This document shows positions 41,894-51,666 of a DNA stretch of 64,000 nt, piece after piece. This DNA comes from Xenorhabdus griffiniae. GTDB taxonomy: Bacteria; Pseudomonadota; Gammaproteobacteria; Enterobacterales; Enterobacteriaceae. The position numbers and the translations under genes were made by a program. The DNA lies in NCBI RefSeq assembly GCF_001028135.1, contig NZ_LDNM01000008.1:46580-110579 (forward strand), in the 5' to 3' direction. The notes under the pieces were generated by a model. The model was not told the DNA's origin. It saw only the letters and a program-made list of their open reading frames with translations, and did no database searches. Each line of letters begins with the position of its first letter. Position 1 is the first letter of the stretch.

Positions 41894-41922
41894 TGGTTAA
41901 ATTAAATTGTGGTCAATGTCAA
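41894..41922 (-). promoter_or_regulatory. thrLABC promoter
   Basis: Minus-strand TTGACA (complement of 41917-41922) and TAACCA (complement of 41894-41899) separated by 17 bp. E. coli thr has TTGACT and TAACCA with the same spacing. Confidence 0.85.
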
Positions 41923-42507
41923 ATATTTTTTATGGCGAAAGAAGAAAAAAACGGCATTTTCCGTATCGAAATTATTCAAAATATAGCCCAAATGACAAAT
42001 CATTATTTGGTTAGTTAGATTATTTAGTAGCATTTAATTTTACAAAAAACATATTTTGTAATTATTTTGTCTTTATGATAAAAACGTGTCATCTGGATAT
42101 TTCAGTGTCGAGCGAATCTCTTTCAAGTATTCACGACATCTCAACATCCATTAACATAATTTATTCAAGTCAATAACAAATGACCTGAATTAAAATTAAC
42201 AATTACAATTAATGTTAACGTGCTACAATTGATTTTGATATGTATCAACAAAAGTTAGTTTTTTTAGAAGGCAAATGCATTACTAGCTGTTATATTGCTG
42301 TTAATAGACTAATATAGAAGCCTCGTTTAAATCGGGTATGTACCCTCTAGGAAAGCGACGCTAGCTTTTAGCGTAAAACATATCAAAACATTTATTTCGG
42401 GCATAAGCTGATTTTCTGTTACTCAGAACAAGATCAGCGTATTTTCTTTTAATAATAACAGCTTGTGTCATACAGATTCTGTTTTTTAGCGATTTTAGGT
42501 AGCAACC
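41923..42507 (+). other. Long arcA upstream/leader region, no gene
   Basis: About 585 bp of AT-rich DNA between the thr promoter and arcA. In E. coli arcA also has a long upstream region with several promoters, including one activated by Fnr. Here a short hairpin gggta-tg-taccc (about 42334-42345) and another acgct/agcgt (about 42359-42375) lie in the likely transcribed leader. I saw no convincing Fnr box by eye. Confidence 0.5.
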
Positions 42508-43224
42508 ATGCAAACCCCGCACATTTTGATTGTTGAAGACGAAATTGTCACACGCAATACCCTTAAGAGTATTTTTGAGGCTGAAGGGTATGTTGTTTAT
42601 GAAGCCAATGATGGTTCAGAAATGCACAACATTCTGTCAGATAACGATATCAATTTAGTTATTATGGATATCAATCTGCCAGGTAAAAATGGTTTGCTGC
42701 TTGCCCGTGAATTACGTGAGCAGGCAAATGTTGCGTTGATGTTCTTAACTGGCCGTGATAATGAAGTGGACAAAATTCTTGGTCTCGAAATCGGTGCTGA
42801 TGATTATATAACTAAGCCATTTAACCCACGCGAATTAACCATCCGTGCACGTAATTTACTTTCGCGGACAATGAACCTGAGTCCTCCAGGAGAAGAGCGT
42901 CGCCAAGTTGAAAGTTATAAGTTCAATGGATGGGAGCTGGATATCAATAGCCGCTCTTTGGTTAGCCCGATGGGCGATCATTACAAACTGCCGCGTAGCG
43001 AATTCCGTGCGATGCTTCATTTCTGTGAGAATCCAGGAAAAATTCAAACCCGTGCAGAATTGTTGAAAAAAATGACGGGCCGCGAACTGAAACCTCACGA
43101 TCGTACTGTTGATGTGACTATTCGCCGTATTCGTAAACACTTCGAATCGACACCAGATACGCCAGAAATCATTGCGACCATCCACGGTGAAGGTTACCGT
43201 TTCTGTGGTGATTTAGAAGAATGA
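42508..43224 (+). CDS. arcA: Two-component response regulator ArcA
   Basis: OmpR-family regulator of aerobic versus anaerobic metabolism, phosphorylated by ArcB. The receiver domain (about residues 5-118) has the acidic pair EDE (10-12), the phospho-acceptor aspartate in [10 protein letters not shown] and the lysine in [11 protein letters not shown]. The C-terminal winged helix (about 135-234) contains [32 protein letters not shown]. 238 residues, as in E. coli. The adjacent creBCD genes of E. coli are absent; only creA remains. Confidence 0.98.
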   Translation: MQTPHILIVEDEIVTRNTLKSIFEAEGYVVYEANDGSEMHNILSDNDINLVIMDINLPGKNGLLLARELREQANVALMFLTGRDNEVDKILGLEIGADDYITKPFNPRELTIRARNLLSRTMNLSPPGEERRQVESYKFNGWELDINSRSLVSPMGDHYKLPRSEFRAMLHFCENPGKIQTRAELLKKMTGRELKPHDRTVDVTIRRIRKHFESTPDTPEIIATIHGEGYRFCGDLEE

Positions 43225-43268
43225 TTGATACCTTTTTATAGGTATATATTCGACATGGCGTCTCTGTC

Positions 43269-43308
43269 AAAAAGCCCCGTATGTCTTATGGCATCAGGGC
43301 TTTTCTTG
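43269..43308 (+). terminator. arcA terminator
   Basis: Arms aaaagccc (43270-43277) and gggctttt (43297-43304), with T-rich sequence after. It lies between convergent arcA and creA and may serve both. Confidence 0.8.
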
Positions 43309-43338
43309 TAGTTGGTGCTTGCCTCAGTGATAAGTTAT

Positions 43339-43815
43339 TCACTCTTTCCACGGCATAATCGGTACAGCACTGATTGCATTTTTAGGGGAACCATCGATCA
43401 CTTTGTCAGAATAAGTCAAATAAATTAGCGAATTACGATTTGGATCGTAGAAGCGTACAACCTGCAATTTTTTAAATACCAAAGAAGTGCGTTTCTGGAA
43501 GACGACTTGTCCTTTCTTAGGGGATTTCTTTATCTTATCTGCCAATTCAATCGGGCCAATTTGCTGGCAGGATATGGCGGCATCAGAGGTATCTTCTGCT
43601 AATCCCAATCCTCCCTTAAGCCCTCCAGTTTTGGCTCTGCTCAGATAACAGGTGACATTTTTAACGTCAGGATCATCAAAGGCTTCTATCACTATCTTGT
43701 TATCGGGACCAAAAAGTTTGAACACGGTGTCAACAGAACCGATCTCTTCAGCATGCAAAGCCGCAGGAGAAAAGAGTAAGGTAGCCGCTATCACTATTTT
43801 CTTCATTGTTGCCAT
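43339..43815 (-). CDS. creA: CreA family periplasmic protein
   Basis: A 158-residue exported protein of unknown function. A signal peptide (about residues 1-22, [18 protein letters not shown]) precedes the conserved [19 protein letters not shown], the two cysteines (VTCYLSRAK and [11 protein letters not shown]) and the C-terminal [12 protein letters not shown]. coli CreA has 157 residues. Translation could instead start at the ATG three codons in; I kept the first ATG because a GGA element lies 6 nt before it. No creB, creC or creD follows. Confidence 0.93.
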   Translation of the reverse strand: MATMKKIVIAATLLFSPAALHAEEIGSVDTVFKLFGPDNKIVIEAFDDPDVKNVTCYLSRAKTGGLKGGLGLAEDTSDAAISCQQIGPIELADKIKKSPKKGQVVFQKRTSLVFKKLQVVRFYDPNRNSLIYLTYSDKVIDGSPKNAISAVPIMPWKE

Positions 43816-44444
43816 ATATAGTCCAATTGAATTAAATAAATACAGTGAAAATATCTATCATTCACATATAATGTAACGCAATAAATTTAATTAAATTATT
43901 TCCAATGTGAATGTATCTGTGGTGGAAAATCAGGACATTATAGCTGAATACGCCCCCAAGACGAGTAAGTAATGGTCTTTAAAACGTTATGCCATTGGAG
44001 TTAGGTTAACATCCTGTACGTCAGTAATAAATATATTTTCTCTTATAATTCATATCATTGACTTATTTATCAGGACAATGCTTGACATATTACCGATTCT
44101 GATATTAATTTATTCCAAGCAAAAACTTGTTTAATTCATTGGGAGTTTGTTGATTATCTCAATGTAACAATCAATATGTCCAATGGAATCATCTTGGCAT
44201 AGTATACCTAAAGAATAACTAACCAATAGTTATAGTAAATATGGGTAATTAATTGCCGGGATGGTGTACGGCAACAACACTCAGGGAAATTGTCATCTGG
44301 GTTTATTTTGGGAAAAGTATAGGTGTTGATTATTGATCAAACTACACAATATCTGTTTTTAGGGAAAAGATTTTATTTTTCAATCTAATAAGCTGTTTTA
44401 CATTTATATGATTTTCTTTTTGTCTTAATGACTGAGGGAGATGT
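43816..44444. other. Divergent creA-rob spacer, no gene seen
   Basis: About 630 bp of AT-rich DNA. It must contain the rob promoter and a creA promoter, but I could not pick a -35/-10 pair with confidence. No ORF, repeat or RNA structure stands out. Confidence 0.5.
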
Positions 44445-45326
44445 ATGGATCAAACCAACATCATTCGGGACTTGCTGCATTGGGTGGATAATAATCTGGA
44501 TCGTCCATTGTCTCTTGATAACGTTGCAGCAAAAGCAGGTTACTCCAAATGGCACTTGCAGCGCATGTTCAAGGAGATAACAGGCCAGGCAATAGGTTCT
44601 TATATCCGTGCGAGAAGGTTATCCAGAGCTGCCGTTGCATTACGTTTAACCAGCCGTCCTATCCTGGACATTGCCTTGCAATATCGCTTCGATTCTCAAC
44701 AAACTTTCACAAGAGCTTTCAAAAAACAGTTTGACCGAACGCCAGCTGCCTATCGTCGAAGCGAAGAGTGGTGCGCAAAAGGAATATGTCCTCCTATCTT
44801 GCTGGATAACAAACCTCTGCCAGAGCACAAATTTGTCACATTGGAAGAGAAATCACTTATCGGCACTGAGCACACTTGCAGTTACACACTTGAGCAATGG
44901 TCAGAAGATTGCAAGAATATGCGTCATGAGTTTTGGATTAACTATCTACAAGATGCGGAAGTATTACCACCGAGGCTTTATGGATTACACCATACGACCC
45001 CTTGTATGGAGAGTGAAGATGAACAGACCGTGTTCTATACCACAGCCATAGAACCAGAATATGCTACCTTTGATACCAAAGATAGCCATCCAGTCGTCTT
45101 GCCGAGTGGGGATTACATTTCATTCAGTTATTTTGGTGATAAAGAGCAGTTACAAGAGTTTCTCTTTACAGTTTATGGCGTCTGTTTGCCTACGCTAAAT
45201 ATAACTCGCAGAAAGGGATACGATGTCGAGCGATATTACCTCACCAATCTTGAATGGAAAAATCTTGGGGATGAGACACAAAATCATGTTGTGGAATTTG
45301 AGTATCTCATCCCAATTGAACGTTAA
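44445..45326 (+). CDS. rob: AraC-family right-origin-binding regulator Rob
   Basis: Global activator of the mar/sox/rob stress regulon. Unusually for the family, the DNA-binding domain is N-terminal: residues 5-105 with AAKAGYSKWHLQRMFKEITG and the second helix-turn-helix ILDIALQYRFDSQQTFTRAF. A C-terminal GyrI-like ligand domain ends EFEYLIPIER. 293 residues (E. coli 289). The last 4 nt overlap convergent gpmB. The E. coli order creA-rob-gpmB is kept. Confidence 0.95.
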   Translation: MDQTNIIRDLLHWVDNNLDRPLSLDNVAAKAGYSKWHLQRMFKEITGQAIGSYIRARRLSRAAVALRLTSRPILDIALQYRFDSQQTFTRAFKKQFDRTPAAYRRSEEWCAKGICPPILLDNKPLPEHKFVTLEEKSLIGTEHTCSYTLEQWSEDCKNMRHEFWINYLQDAEVLPPRLYGLHHTTPCMESEDEQTVFYTTAIEPEYATFDTKDSHPVVLPSGDYISFSYFGDKEQLQEFLFTVYGVCLPTLNITRRKGYDVERYYLTNLEWKNLGDETQNHVVEFEYLIPIER

Positions 45327-45970
45327 CCTTGTAATTCATCCAGGGCGGGCATATTCAGATGAGTGATATCGCCCGTTGTTTCAACTATCCAACCAGGGGC
45401 CAGCCACGGGCTATCCTGATAATCCACCCGTGAAATGGAACAGTTTCTCAACCGTAGACGGCGTTCTGAGTTAGCAGGAAGACCCAGAATAGAGCAGATC
45501 AAACTGACGAGAGCTATTCCATGACTGACCAACAATGGACGACTACCCGCAGGCAGGTTAAGGCAATTTTCCAGTGCGGCCCGCATACGGGTAGACACTT
45601 CATGCATCGATTCACCTTCTGGGATCCGTCCATTTGGTGTACCATCAACAAGACTTTTACGCCAGGATTCTTCTTTTGGTGTGAGGGAAGTGAGTTCGCG
45701 ATTTTCCAGAACGCCCATATTTAACTCTCGCAGGCGTGGTTCCAGTATGACGTCGCAGCCACAGGCTCCCGCGATGATTTCTGCTGTTTGGCGTGTCCGA
45801 CCAAGGTCACTGGTGATAACATGGGTAATGTTTTCTGATTTAACTCTCTGCGCGACCAAGTGAGCTTGGCGCCGACCCGTTTCAGTCAAAGGACTGTCAG
45901 ATTGCCCCTGAATACGACGAGCCACATTCCATTCGGTTTCGCCATGACGAACAAGATAGACCTGTAACAT
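45323..45970 (-). CDS. gpmB: Histidine phosphatase family protein GpmB
   Basis: Phosphoglycerate-mutase-like histidine phosphatase (YtjC). 215 residues, the E. coli length. The phosphohistidine motif is LVRHGETEWN at residues 6-15, with the second arginine in TSDLGRTRQTAE and the second histidine in LVSHGIALVSL. Despite its name, mutase activity is doubtful in the family; a general phosphatase is likely. Confidence 0.95.
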   Translation of the reverse strand: MLQVYLVRHGETEWNVARRIQGQSDSPLTETGRRQAHLVAQRVKSENITHVITSDLGRTRQTAEIIAGACGCDVILEPRLRELNMGVLENRELTSLTPKEESWRKSLVDGTPNGRIPEGESMHEVSTRMRAALENCLNLPAGSRPLLVSHGIALVSLICSILGLPANSERRLRLRNCSISRVDYQDSPWLAPGWIVETTGDITHLNMPALDELQG

Positions 45971-46024
45971 AGTTATTTTCCGTTATACTGCATCATGAAA
46001 TAATTCAAAGGATAATTTATTTAT

Positions 46025-46552
46025 ATGTACCACGTTATTGCAGCAACAACTAACCCTGCGAAGATAAAAGCGATTAGCCTTGCATTCGATGATGTTTTTG
46101 GCCCAGGCACTTACCATATAGAAGATGTTAATGTAGACAGTAGCGTACCTCAACAACCCATTGGTAATACTGAGACTCGTACCGGTGCTCGTCATCGAGT
46201 TATGGCGGCTCGTCAGGTCCGGCCAGAAGCGGATTTCTGGGTTGGCGTTGAAGCAGGAATTGAAGATGATATGACGTTTGCCTGGATGGTGGTTGAACAT
46301 AAACAAATTCGGGGAGAATCGCGTTCTGCTAGCCTGATGTTGCCAGAAAAAGTCCTGGAAGGCATTCGTCAGGGACGAGAACTTGGCCATGAAATGGCGG
46401 ATGTCACTGGCGTCAATAATATCAAGCAGAAAGGTGGGGCGATTGGCTTTTTTACCCACGGTATACTGACGCGTACCAGCGTTTATCATCAAGCTCTGAT
46501 ATTGGCTCTGGTGCCTATTCATCATGAAATTTATAAAGAGTCGAATACTTAA
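46025..46552 (+). CDS. yjjX: Inosine/xanthosine triphosphatase
   Basis: Hydrolyses the non-canonical ITP and XTP to protect nucleic acids. The 175-residue NTPase fold begins [17 protein letters not shown], with the catalytic-region [14 protein letters not shown] and the [15 protein letters not shown] segment. Divergent from gpmB and convergent with trpR, as in E. coli. Confidence 0.95.
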   Translation: MYHVIAATTNPAKIKAISLAFDDVFGPGTYHIEDVNVDSSVPQQPIGNTETRTGARHRVMAARQVRPEADFWVGVEAGIEDDMTFAWMVVEHKQIRGESRSASLMLPEKVLEGIRQGRELGHEMADVTGVNNIKQKGGAIGFFTHGILTRTSVYHQALILALVPIHHEIYKESNT

Positions 46553-46573
46553 TCTTAACGGCAGTCGCTGTTT

Positions 46574-46596
46574 GGGGGCACGATTAGACGGCCCCC
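46574..46596. terminator. Hairpin between yjjX and trpR
   Basis: GC-rich arms gggggc (46574-46579) and gccccc (46591-46596) between convergent genes. T-rich sequence follows about 10 nt later on the plus strand. Confidence 0.5.
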
Positions 46597-46634
46597 GCTG
46601 CATTATTTAGTTTGTTATTTTATCGTGGTTATTG

Positions 46635-46958
46635 TCAATCAGTTAGTAACTGATTTTCCAGCCATTTCTTAACATGAACCGGTGCATTCTTTAAGCTATT
46701 GGAACCACGTGTAATTGTCGCAATACCAACGGCCAGCTCATTTTTCAGTTCGCGCTGGTTCATTTGCCCTCGCATCAATTCCTGAATAATCCGAACCCGA
46801 GTTGATAAAGCGGTACGTTCATCGGGAGTCAATAATAGCTGCAAAATAGAATGTTGCAAATTTTGTTCAAATGCGATTTTTAACAACTCAACAAAAGTGA
46901 GCCAGTCATCACCTTCTTCCGGAGAAAGCGCCGGATCAATCAAATGATTTTGTGCCAT
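46635..46958 (-). CDS. trpR: Trp operon repressor
   Basis: Tryptophan-dependent repressor of trp, aroH, mtr and its own gene. 107 residues, all-helical, with the helix-turn-helix [24 protein letters not shown] and the ligand-binding [21 protein letters not shown] region. A strong trp operator lies just upstream, indicating autoregulation. It lies downstream of slt on the same strand. Confidence 0.97.
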   Translation of the reverse strand: MAQNHLIDPALSPEEGDDWLTFVELLKIAFEQNLQHSILQLLLTPDERTALSTRVRIIQELMRGQMNQRELKNELAVGIATITRGSNSLKNAPVHVKKWLENQLLTD

Positions 46959-46968
46959 AATTAACTAC

Positions 46969-46988
46969 CATACTATTCAACTAGTACA
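46969..46988 (-). promoter_or_regulatory. TrpR operator upstream of trpR
   Basis: On the minus strand TGTACTAGTTGAATAGTATG (complement of 46969-46988) matches the trp operator GTACTAGTTAACTAGTAC at all but three positions. It is centred about 20 bp before the trpR ATG, as expected for autorepression. Confidence 0.85.
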
Positions 46989-47012
46989 GTAGCATACCAT
47001 ATTAATCTTAAA

Positions 47013-48938
47013 TTAATAACGTCTTTGCCATTCCGCATTTGTCAGCACATTTGGCATTTTTCCCATAAAATTGTGGTAGAACATGTCGTAGGCAAGAACA
47101 TTTTTGACATAAGAGCGCGTTTCCGCAAAAGGAATGCTCTCAATAAAGGCGACGGGATCGATATTTCCAGCGGTGTTAGCTAACCAACGTTCAACATTTG
47201 CAGGGCCGGCATTATAAGCGGCACTGGCAAGAATACGGTTATGACCAAAACGCTGATAGACCGATTCCAGATAAGCGGTGCCAATTTTAATATTCGTAAT
47301 CGGGTTCATTAATTGATTGCTGCTGACATAACCCTGAATTCTCTCACTCTTCACGGTATGTTCGGCGGTTTTGGGCATGATCTGCATTAATCCACTGGCT
47401 CCTTTGGAAGAACGGGCCTGTGGGTTCCAGGCACTTTCCTGACGGGCAATTGCCATGGCATAACTTTGTGAAATATTTTTATCTGACGTGAAGTTTGCAA
47501 ATTCATTTTGCCACGCCATCGGGAAACGCTCTTCAAGGTGGTCCCACATTTTTCCCGCAATGGTAGCTTGTACACTGAATGCGGGCCAGTGCTGCTCAAA
47601 TGCATAACGAGCCAACTGTTCTTGTTTCACGCGATCTTGCGAAGAAACCAGGAGAAGCCATTCTGAGCGGGCCAAATTATCCATATTCCAATACAGCAAC
47701 TCCCGGATACGTTGAATGGCTGGCATAGTGGCAATGGCACGATCGGGTCTTTCTGATTTATTGATGGTCAGGGGATAAGAAATATGTAATTTCTGGGCTG
47801 CCACCATGGGATAAAAACCACGATGTTCGGTCAGTTTACGTAATATCGCATTGCCTTCTGCGCTTTTTCTTTGATTGAGCAGAATAATCGCACGCCAATA
47901 TTGCCACTCATCTTGTTGCAACGTTTTTTGCGGCAGCAACGAAATCCATCTTTCAAGCCCGGAGAGATCGCCATTCCTCAATGCCAGGCGGGCACGCCGT
48001 TCAATCAATTTGATAGAGTGTGAATCGCGAATGGTCTCATCCCGCCATTTTGCCTGCTCTGGTGTAATGTCTCCCATCAATTGCCATGCGACGATATCTT
48101 TTAATTGCTGTCGTTCGGCGTCATTCATCTTTTGTGAGCGAACAAGGGTAGGGATGCTGACTCTGGCAAATTCAGCATTTGTGCGGGCAAATCGGGAAAA
48201 GTTCGTTATGATAACCGAGCGGGTGAAGTCGGTTGGTGTGGCAGTTGTGGCAAATTGTTCAATGAATGCTGGATCATGTTGTAGTTTTAGTAAATTCGTA
48301 CTCACGCTTTGATAACGCAATGGTAAGCGTTTGACAAGATAGGTAACAAGTGTGGTGTTATTGGTTTTCACCGCCAATTCGATACGCTGTAAAATTAAAT
48401 TTGCAGACAGGTATCCGGCCCGATCCCATGCAGTGAGTAGTTTATCGCAACTATCAGGTAATGAGTTGTCATGGAGCCAAATTTCTTGGGCACCTTGCCA
48501 GGCGACTTGCTGGTGTCCTGTGGCCCATTGCGCAAAGTAATAATCACAGCGTTCTGCAACTGTATTTGGCGGATTGAGACTGAATGTCAGGATGCCGCTC
48601 CAGTCACCATTATTTGCCAGTACACTGATAAATCGAGATGCCAGTGAACGTGCGGGTGGCAAGGTAGGGTGCGTGTTAATAAAGTGCTGAACTTGCTGAG
48701 GCGTGGTCGTTGCCAGATCCTGAGATAATTGACGATATTCGAGATAGGGATACAGGGGATAATTTTTCAGCGTTGGCATCAGACGCGCCACTTCCTCCCT
48801 ATTTTGGGCATCCCATGCCTGCTTTATTGCTTGATATCGTTGACGTTGGGCATCCAGAGAATCAGCATGTGCCGCTCCAGCAACAATAGAAACCATACTC
48901 ACAGCCATGATGAAATGCCGCCACTTACTCATTGCCAT
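47013..48938 (-). CDS. slt: Soluble lytic murein transglycosylase
   Basis: Periplasmic enzyme cutting peptidoglycan glycan strands with formation of anhydromuramyl ends. A signal peptide (through AGAAHA) precedes the long alpha-superhelical U domain, the linker, and the C-terminal lysozyme-like domain. The catalytic glutamate is in AIARQESAWNPQA, followed by SKGASGLMQIMPKTA and SAAYNAGPANVERW. I start at the ATG 48936-48938 with GAAGGGG upstream (641 residues; E. coli 645). The ATG two codons later is equally possible, and a start 11 codons upstream is less likely. Confidence 0.95.
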   Translation of the reverse strand: MAMSKWRHFIMAVSMVSIVAGAAHADSLDAQRQRYQAIKQAWDAQNREEVARLMPTLKNYPLYPYLEYRQLSQDLATTTPQQVQHFINTHPTLPPARSLASRFISVLANNGDWSGILTFSLNPPNTVAERCDYYFAQWATGHQQVAWQGAQEIWLHDNSLPDSCDKLLTAWDRAGYLSANLILQRIELAVKTNNTTLVTYLVKRLPLRYQSVSTNLLKLQHDPAFIEQFATTATPTDFTRSVIITNFSRFARTNAEFARVSIPTLVRSQKMNDAERQQLKDIVAWQLMGDITPEQAKWRDETIRDSHSIKLIERRARLALRNGDLSGLERWISLLPQKTLQQDEWQYWRAIILLNQRKSAEGNAILRKLTEHRGFYPMVAAQKLHISYPLTINKSERPDRAIATMPAIQRIRELLYWNMDNLARSEWLLLVSSQDRVKQEQLARYAFEQHWPAFSVQATIAGKMWDHLEERFPMAWQNEFANFTSDKNISQSYAMAIARQESAWNPQARSSKGASGLMQIMPKTAEHTVKSERIQGYVSSNQLMNPITNIKIGTAYLESVYQRFGHNRILASAAYNAGPANVERWLANTAGNIDPVAFIESIPFAETRSYVKNVLAYDMFYHNFMGKMPNVLTNAEWQRRY

Positions 48939-49196
48939 ATACCCCTTCGGAAGACTACTATCGGTGTCCAAATGCCCTGTGTCTAAATACTTTGCTCAGG
49001 TGCGTTGTCCAAGTGAATTATTAAGATGTTATGTAATTATAATCATATTATTGATGTGAGTTATTACAATTGTCATACCAAATGGAAAACGCTGGAAAAG
49101 TGTTATTTGATAAGAGGATAGGTAAAATACACTATCTAAACGCGATAAACGCAAATGATTTTTAAAATTTCTTGATTAATCAAAAGGTAAACTACA

Positions 49197-50864
49197 TTGG
49201 CTCAATATGTTTATAGTATGCATCGGGTGGGAAAAGTTGTTCCTCCTAAAAGGCATATTCTGAAAAATATTTCTCTGAGTTTTTTCCCTGGAGCGAAAAT
49301 CGGTGTTCTCGGTCTCAATGGTGCCGGTAAATCTACTTTACTGCGCATCATGGCGGGTATTGATAAAGATATTGAGGGAGAAGCGCGCCCACAACCGGGT
49401 ATTAAAATCGGCTATCTGCCGCAAGAACCTAAGCTTAATCCTGAACATACTGTTCGTGAAGCTGTGGAAGAGGCTGTTAGCGAAGTGAAAAATGCGCTGA
49501 CTCGCCTTGATGAAGTTTATGCGGCTTATGCTGATCCTGATGCGGATTTCGATAAGCTGGCAAAAGAACAAGGTGAGCTGGAAGCGATTATCCAATCTCA
49601 TGACGGACACAATCTGGACAATCAGCTTGAACGAGCGGCTGATGCTTTGCGTCTGCCTGCATGGGAGGCGAAGATTGAACACTTGTCCGGTGGTGAACGC
49701 CGTCGTGTGGCAATTTGCCGTCTGTTATTGGAAAAACCAGACATGCTGCTGCTTGACGAACCCACAAACCACCTTGATGCTGAGTCTGTTGCATGGCTGG
49801 AACGCTTCCTGCACGGTTACGAAGGCACAGTGGTTGCGATCACCCACGACCGTTACTTCCTTGATAATGTTGCTGGTTGGATCCTGGAGCTTGACCGTGG
49901 TGAAGGTATTCCGTGGGAAGGCAACTACTCTTCATGGCTGGAACAAAAAGATGCACGTCTGGCACAGGAAGCTGCGTCAGAAGCGGCTCGCCGTAAATCC
50001 ATTGAGAAAGAGCTTGAGTGGATCCGCCAAAATCCGAAAGGACGTCAGGCAAAAGGCAAGGCACGTTTAGCTCGCTTTGAAGAACTGAGTAGTGTTGACT
50101 ACCAAAAGCGTAATGAAACCAGCGAATTGTTCATTCCGCCTGGCCCACGTTTGGGGGACAAGGTGCTGGAAGTCACCAATCTGACCAAATCTTACGGTGA
50201 TCGCGTTCTGATCGACAATTTGAATTTCTCTTTGCCGAAAGGGGCGATTGTCGGGATCATCGGCCCGAACGGTGCGGGTAAATCAACGCTGTTCCGTATG
50301 TTGTCAGGACAAGAGCAGCCCGATTCTGGCTCAATGACACTGGGTGAGACGGTTAAATTGGCTTCTGTTGAGCAGTTCCGCGATAGCATGGATGACAGCA
50401 AAACCGTTTGGGAAGAGGTTTCTGGTGGTCAAGACATTATGCGTATCGGCAACTTTGAAATTCCGAGCCGTGCCTATGTTGGTCGCTTTAACTTCAAAGG
50501 CGTCGATCAAGGCAAGCGTGTTGGTGAATTATCTGGTGGTGAGCGTGGTCGTCTGCATTTAGCTAAACTGTTGCAAGTTGGCGGCAACATGTTGCTGCTT
50601 GACGAACCAACCAACGATTTAGACGTCGAAACGTTGCGCGCATTGGAAAACGCCCTGCTGGAATTCCCAGGCTGTGCGATGGTTATTTCCCATGACCGTT
50701 GGTTCCTTGACCGTATCGCAACACACATCATTGATTATCAGGATGAAGGCAAAGTCACCTTCTTTGAAGGAAACTTCAGCGAATACGAAGACTACAAGAA
50801 GCGGACTATGGGGGCGGAAGCACTGCAACCTCACCGCATCAAATATAAAAAGATCAGCAAGTAA
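49197..50864 (+). CDS. ettA: Energy-dependent translational throttle protein
   Basis: ABC-F protein that binds the ribosomal E site and gates early elongation according to ADP/ATP. 555 residues with two ATPase halves: GLNGAGKST, LSGGERRR, LLLLDEPTNHLD in the first and GPNGAGKST, LSGGERGR, LLLLDEPTNDLD in the second. The arm and linker between them carry the KGRQAKGKARLARFEEL segment. The start codon is TTG at 49197-49199 (MAQYVYSMHRVGKVV), fitting the E. coli N terminus. Divergent from slt, followed by a strong terminator. Confidence 0.97.
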   Translation: MAQYVYSMHRVGKVVPPKRHILKNISLSFFPGAKIGVLGLNGAGKSTLLRIMAGIDKDIEGEARPQPGIKIGYLPQEPKLNPEHTVREAVEEAVSEVKNALTRLDEVYAAYADPDADFDKLAKEQGELEAIIQSHDGHNLDNQLERAADALRLPAWEAKIEHLSGGERRRVAICRLLLEKPDMLLLDEPTNHLDAESVAWLERFLHGYEGTVVAITHDRYFLDNVAGWILELDRGEGIPWEGNYSSWLEQKDARLAQEAASEAARRKSIEKELEWIRQNPKGRQAKGKARLARFEELSSVDYQKRNETSELFIPPGPRLGDKVLEVTNLTKSYGDRVLIDNLNFSLPKGAIVGIIGPNGAGKSTLFRMLSGQEQPDSGSMTLGETVKLASVEQFRDSMDDSKTVWEEVSGGQDIMRIGNFEIPSRAYVGRFNFKGVDQGKRVGELSGGERGRLHLAKLLQVGGNMLLLDEPTNDLDVETLRALENALLEFPGCAMVISHDRWFLDRIATHIIDYQDEGKVTFFEGNFSEYEDYKKRTMGAEALQPHRIKYKKISK

Positions 50865-50873
50865 GTCTGCCAG

Positions 50874-50903
50874 AAAAAACGGCCTGATATCAGGCCGTTT
50901 TTT
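50874..50903 (+). terminator. ettA terminator
   Basis: Perfect 15-bp arms (50874-50888 and 50889-50903) with the core cggcctgat/atcaggccg, ending in a T run. The A tract makes it bidirectional for the convergent ABC-like gene. Confidence 0.93.
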
Positions 50904-50937
50904 TGTTGATGGTAACTAACGTGTTGTTATTGAGCTA

Positions 50938-51666
50938 TTACGACACTAAAACGCGTCGTTCCAGTATGGATTCATAAGTCTTAGTTGCCTTTCCACTTGC
51001 TAAAGTGATAACGCTACCTGCATGTTGTATCAGGCGTTTATCCTGGGAGGCAATGACAACCGTACCTTTCCGTTCATGGGCAATAAATTTAAAGATATTA
51101 ATGAACGTCTGAAATGCCTGATGATCTAAATTGCGAGTTGGGTCATCTGCAAATAAATATTCAGGTCTTCTGACTATGGCTTTCGCCATGGCTGCCAATT
51201 GTTTCTCGTTTTCAGACAGTTCCCCTGGATAATAACGGCTTTTATCGCCTAATTTCACAATATCCAGCGATTTTTGCGCGATTTTTTCGGCTTGCTCGCG
51301 AGCAAGCGTTAATCCATAAGCCATTGATAATAATAAGTTATCTAAGAGAGTGAGTTCACTAAATAAGTTGAAATCTTGGAAGATAAACCCACTATTTTCA
51401 TGATGAAACTTTCCTAATTCCACATCATTCATTAGTTTCAACTTGTTATTATTAATTAATACATCTCCTTGATCTGGTTGTAACATACCCGATGCAATCG
51501 ACAACACTGTACGGTTAGTCGATGCTTTCGGCCCTGTTATCAAAGTAATTTCACCTGGTATAATAGAAAATGTGATATTTGAAATCATTTCATGATTAAC
51601 TGTAGCATCAGTTAAACCATATGAAATATTGATAACCTCAATCGATTTAAATTGATTCAAGTTCAT
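50938..51666 (-). CDS. Degenerate ABC ATPase-like protein, probably non-hydrolytic
   Basis: A 242-residue intact frame with the overall layout of a LolD/MacB-type ABC ATPase, but altered active-site motifs. Walker A (residues 45-53) reads GPKASTNRT instead of GPSGSGKST, so the invariant Lys is Asn (codon AAC). The signature reads LSENEKQ instead of LSGGEQ. Walker B reads YLFADDPTRNLD, with Asp replacing the catalytic Glu. The H-loop has Gln (IASQDKR) instead of His. The Q-loop (FIFQDFNLF) and D-loop (NLD) are kept. No permease or periplasmic partner lies beside it. It may be a decaying transporter part or a repurposed structural/regulatory protein. Convergent with ettA. Confidence 0.7.
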   Translation of the reverse strand: MNLNQFKSIEVINISYGLTDATVNHEMISNITFSIIPGEITLITGPKASTNRTVLSIASGMLQPDQGDVLINNNKLKLMNDVELGKFHHENSGFIFQDFNLFSELTLLDNLLLSMAYGLTLAREQAEKIAQKSLDIVKLGDKSRYYPGELSENEKQLAAMAKAIVRRPEYLFADDPTRNLDHQAFQTFINIFKFIAHERKGTVVIASQDKRLIQHAGSVITLASGKATKTYESILERRVLVS

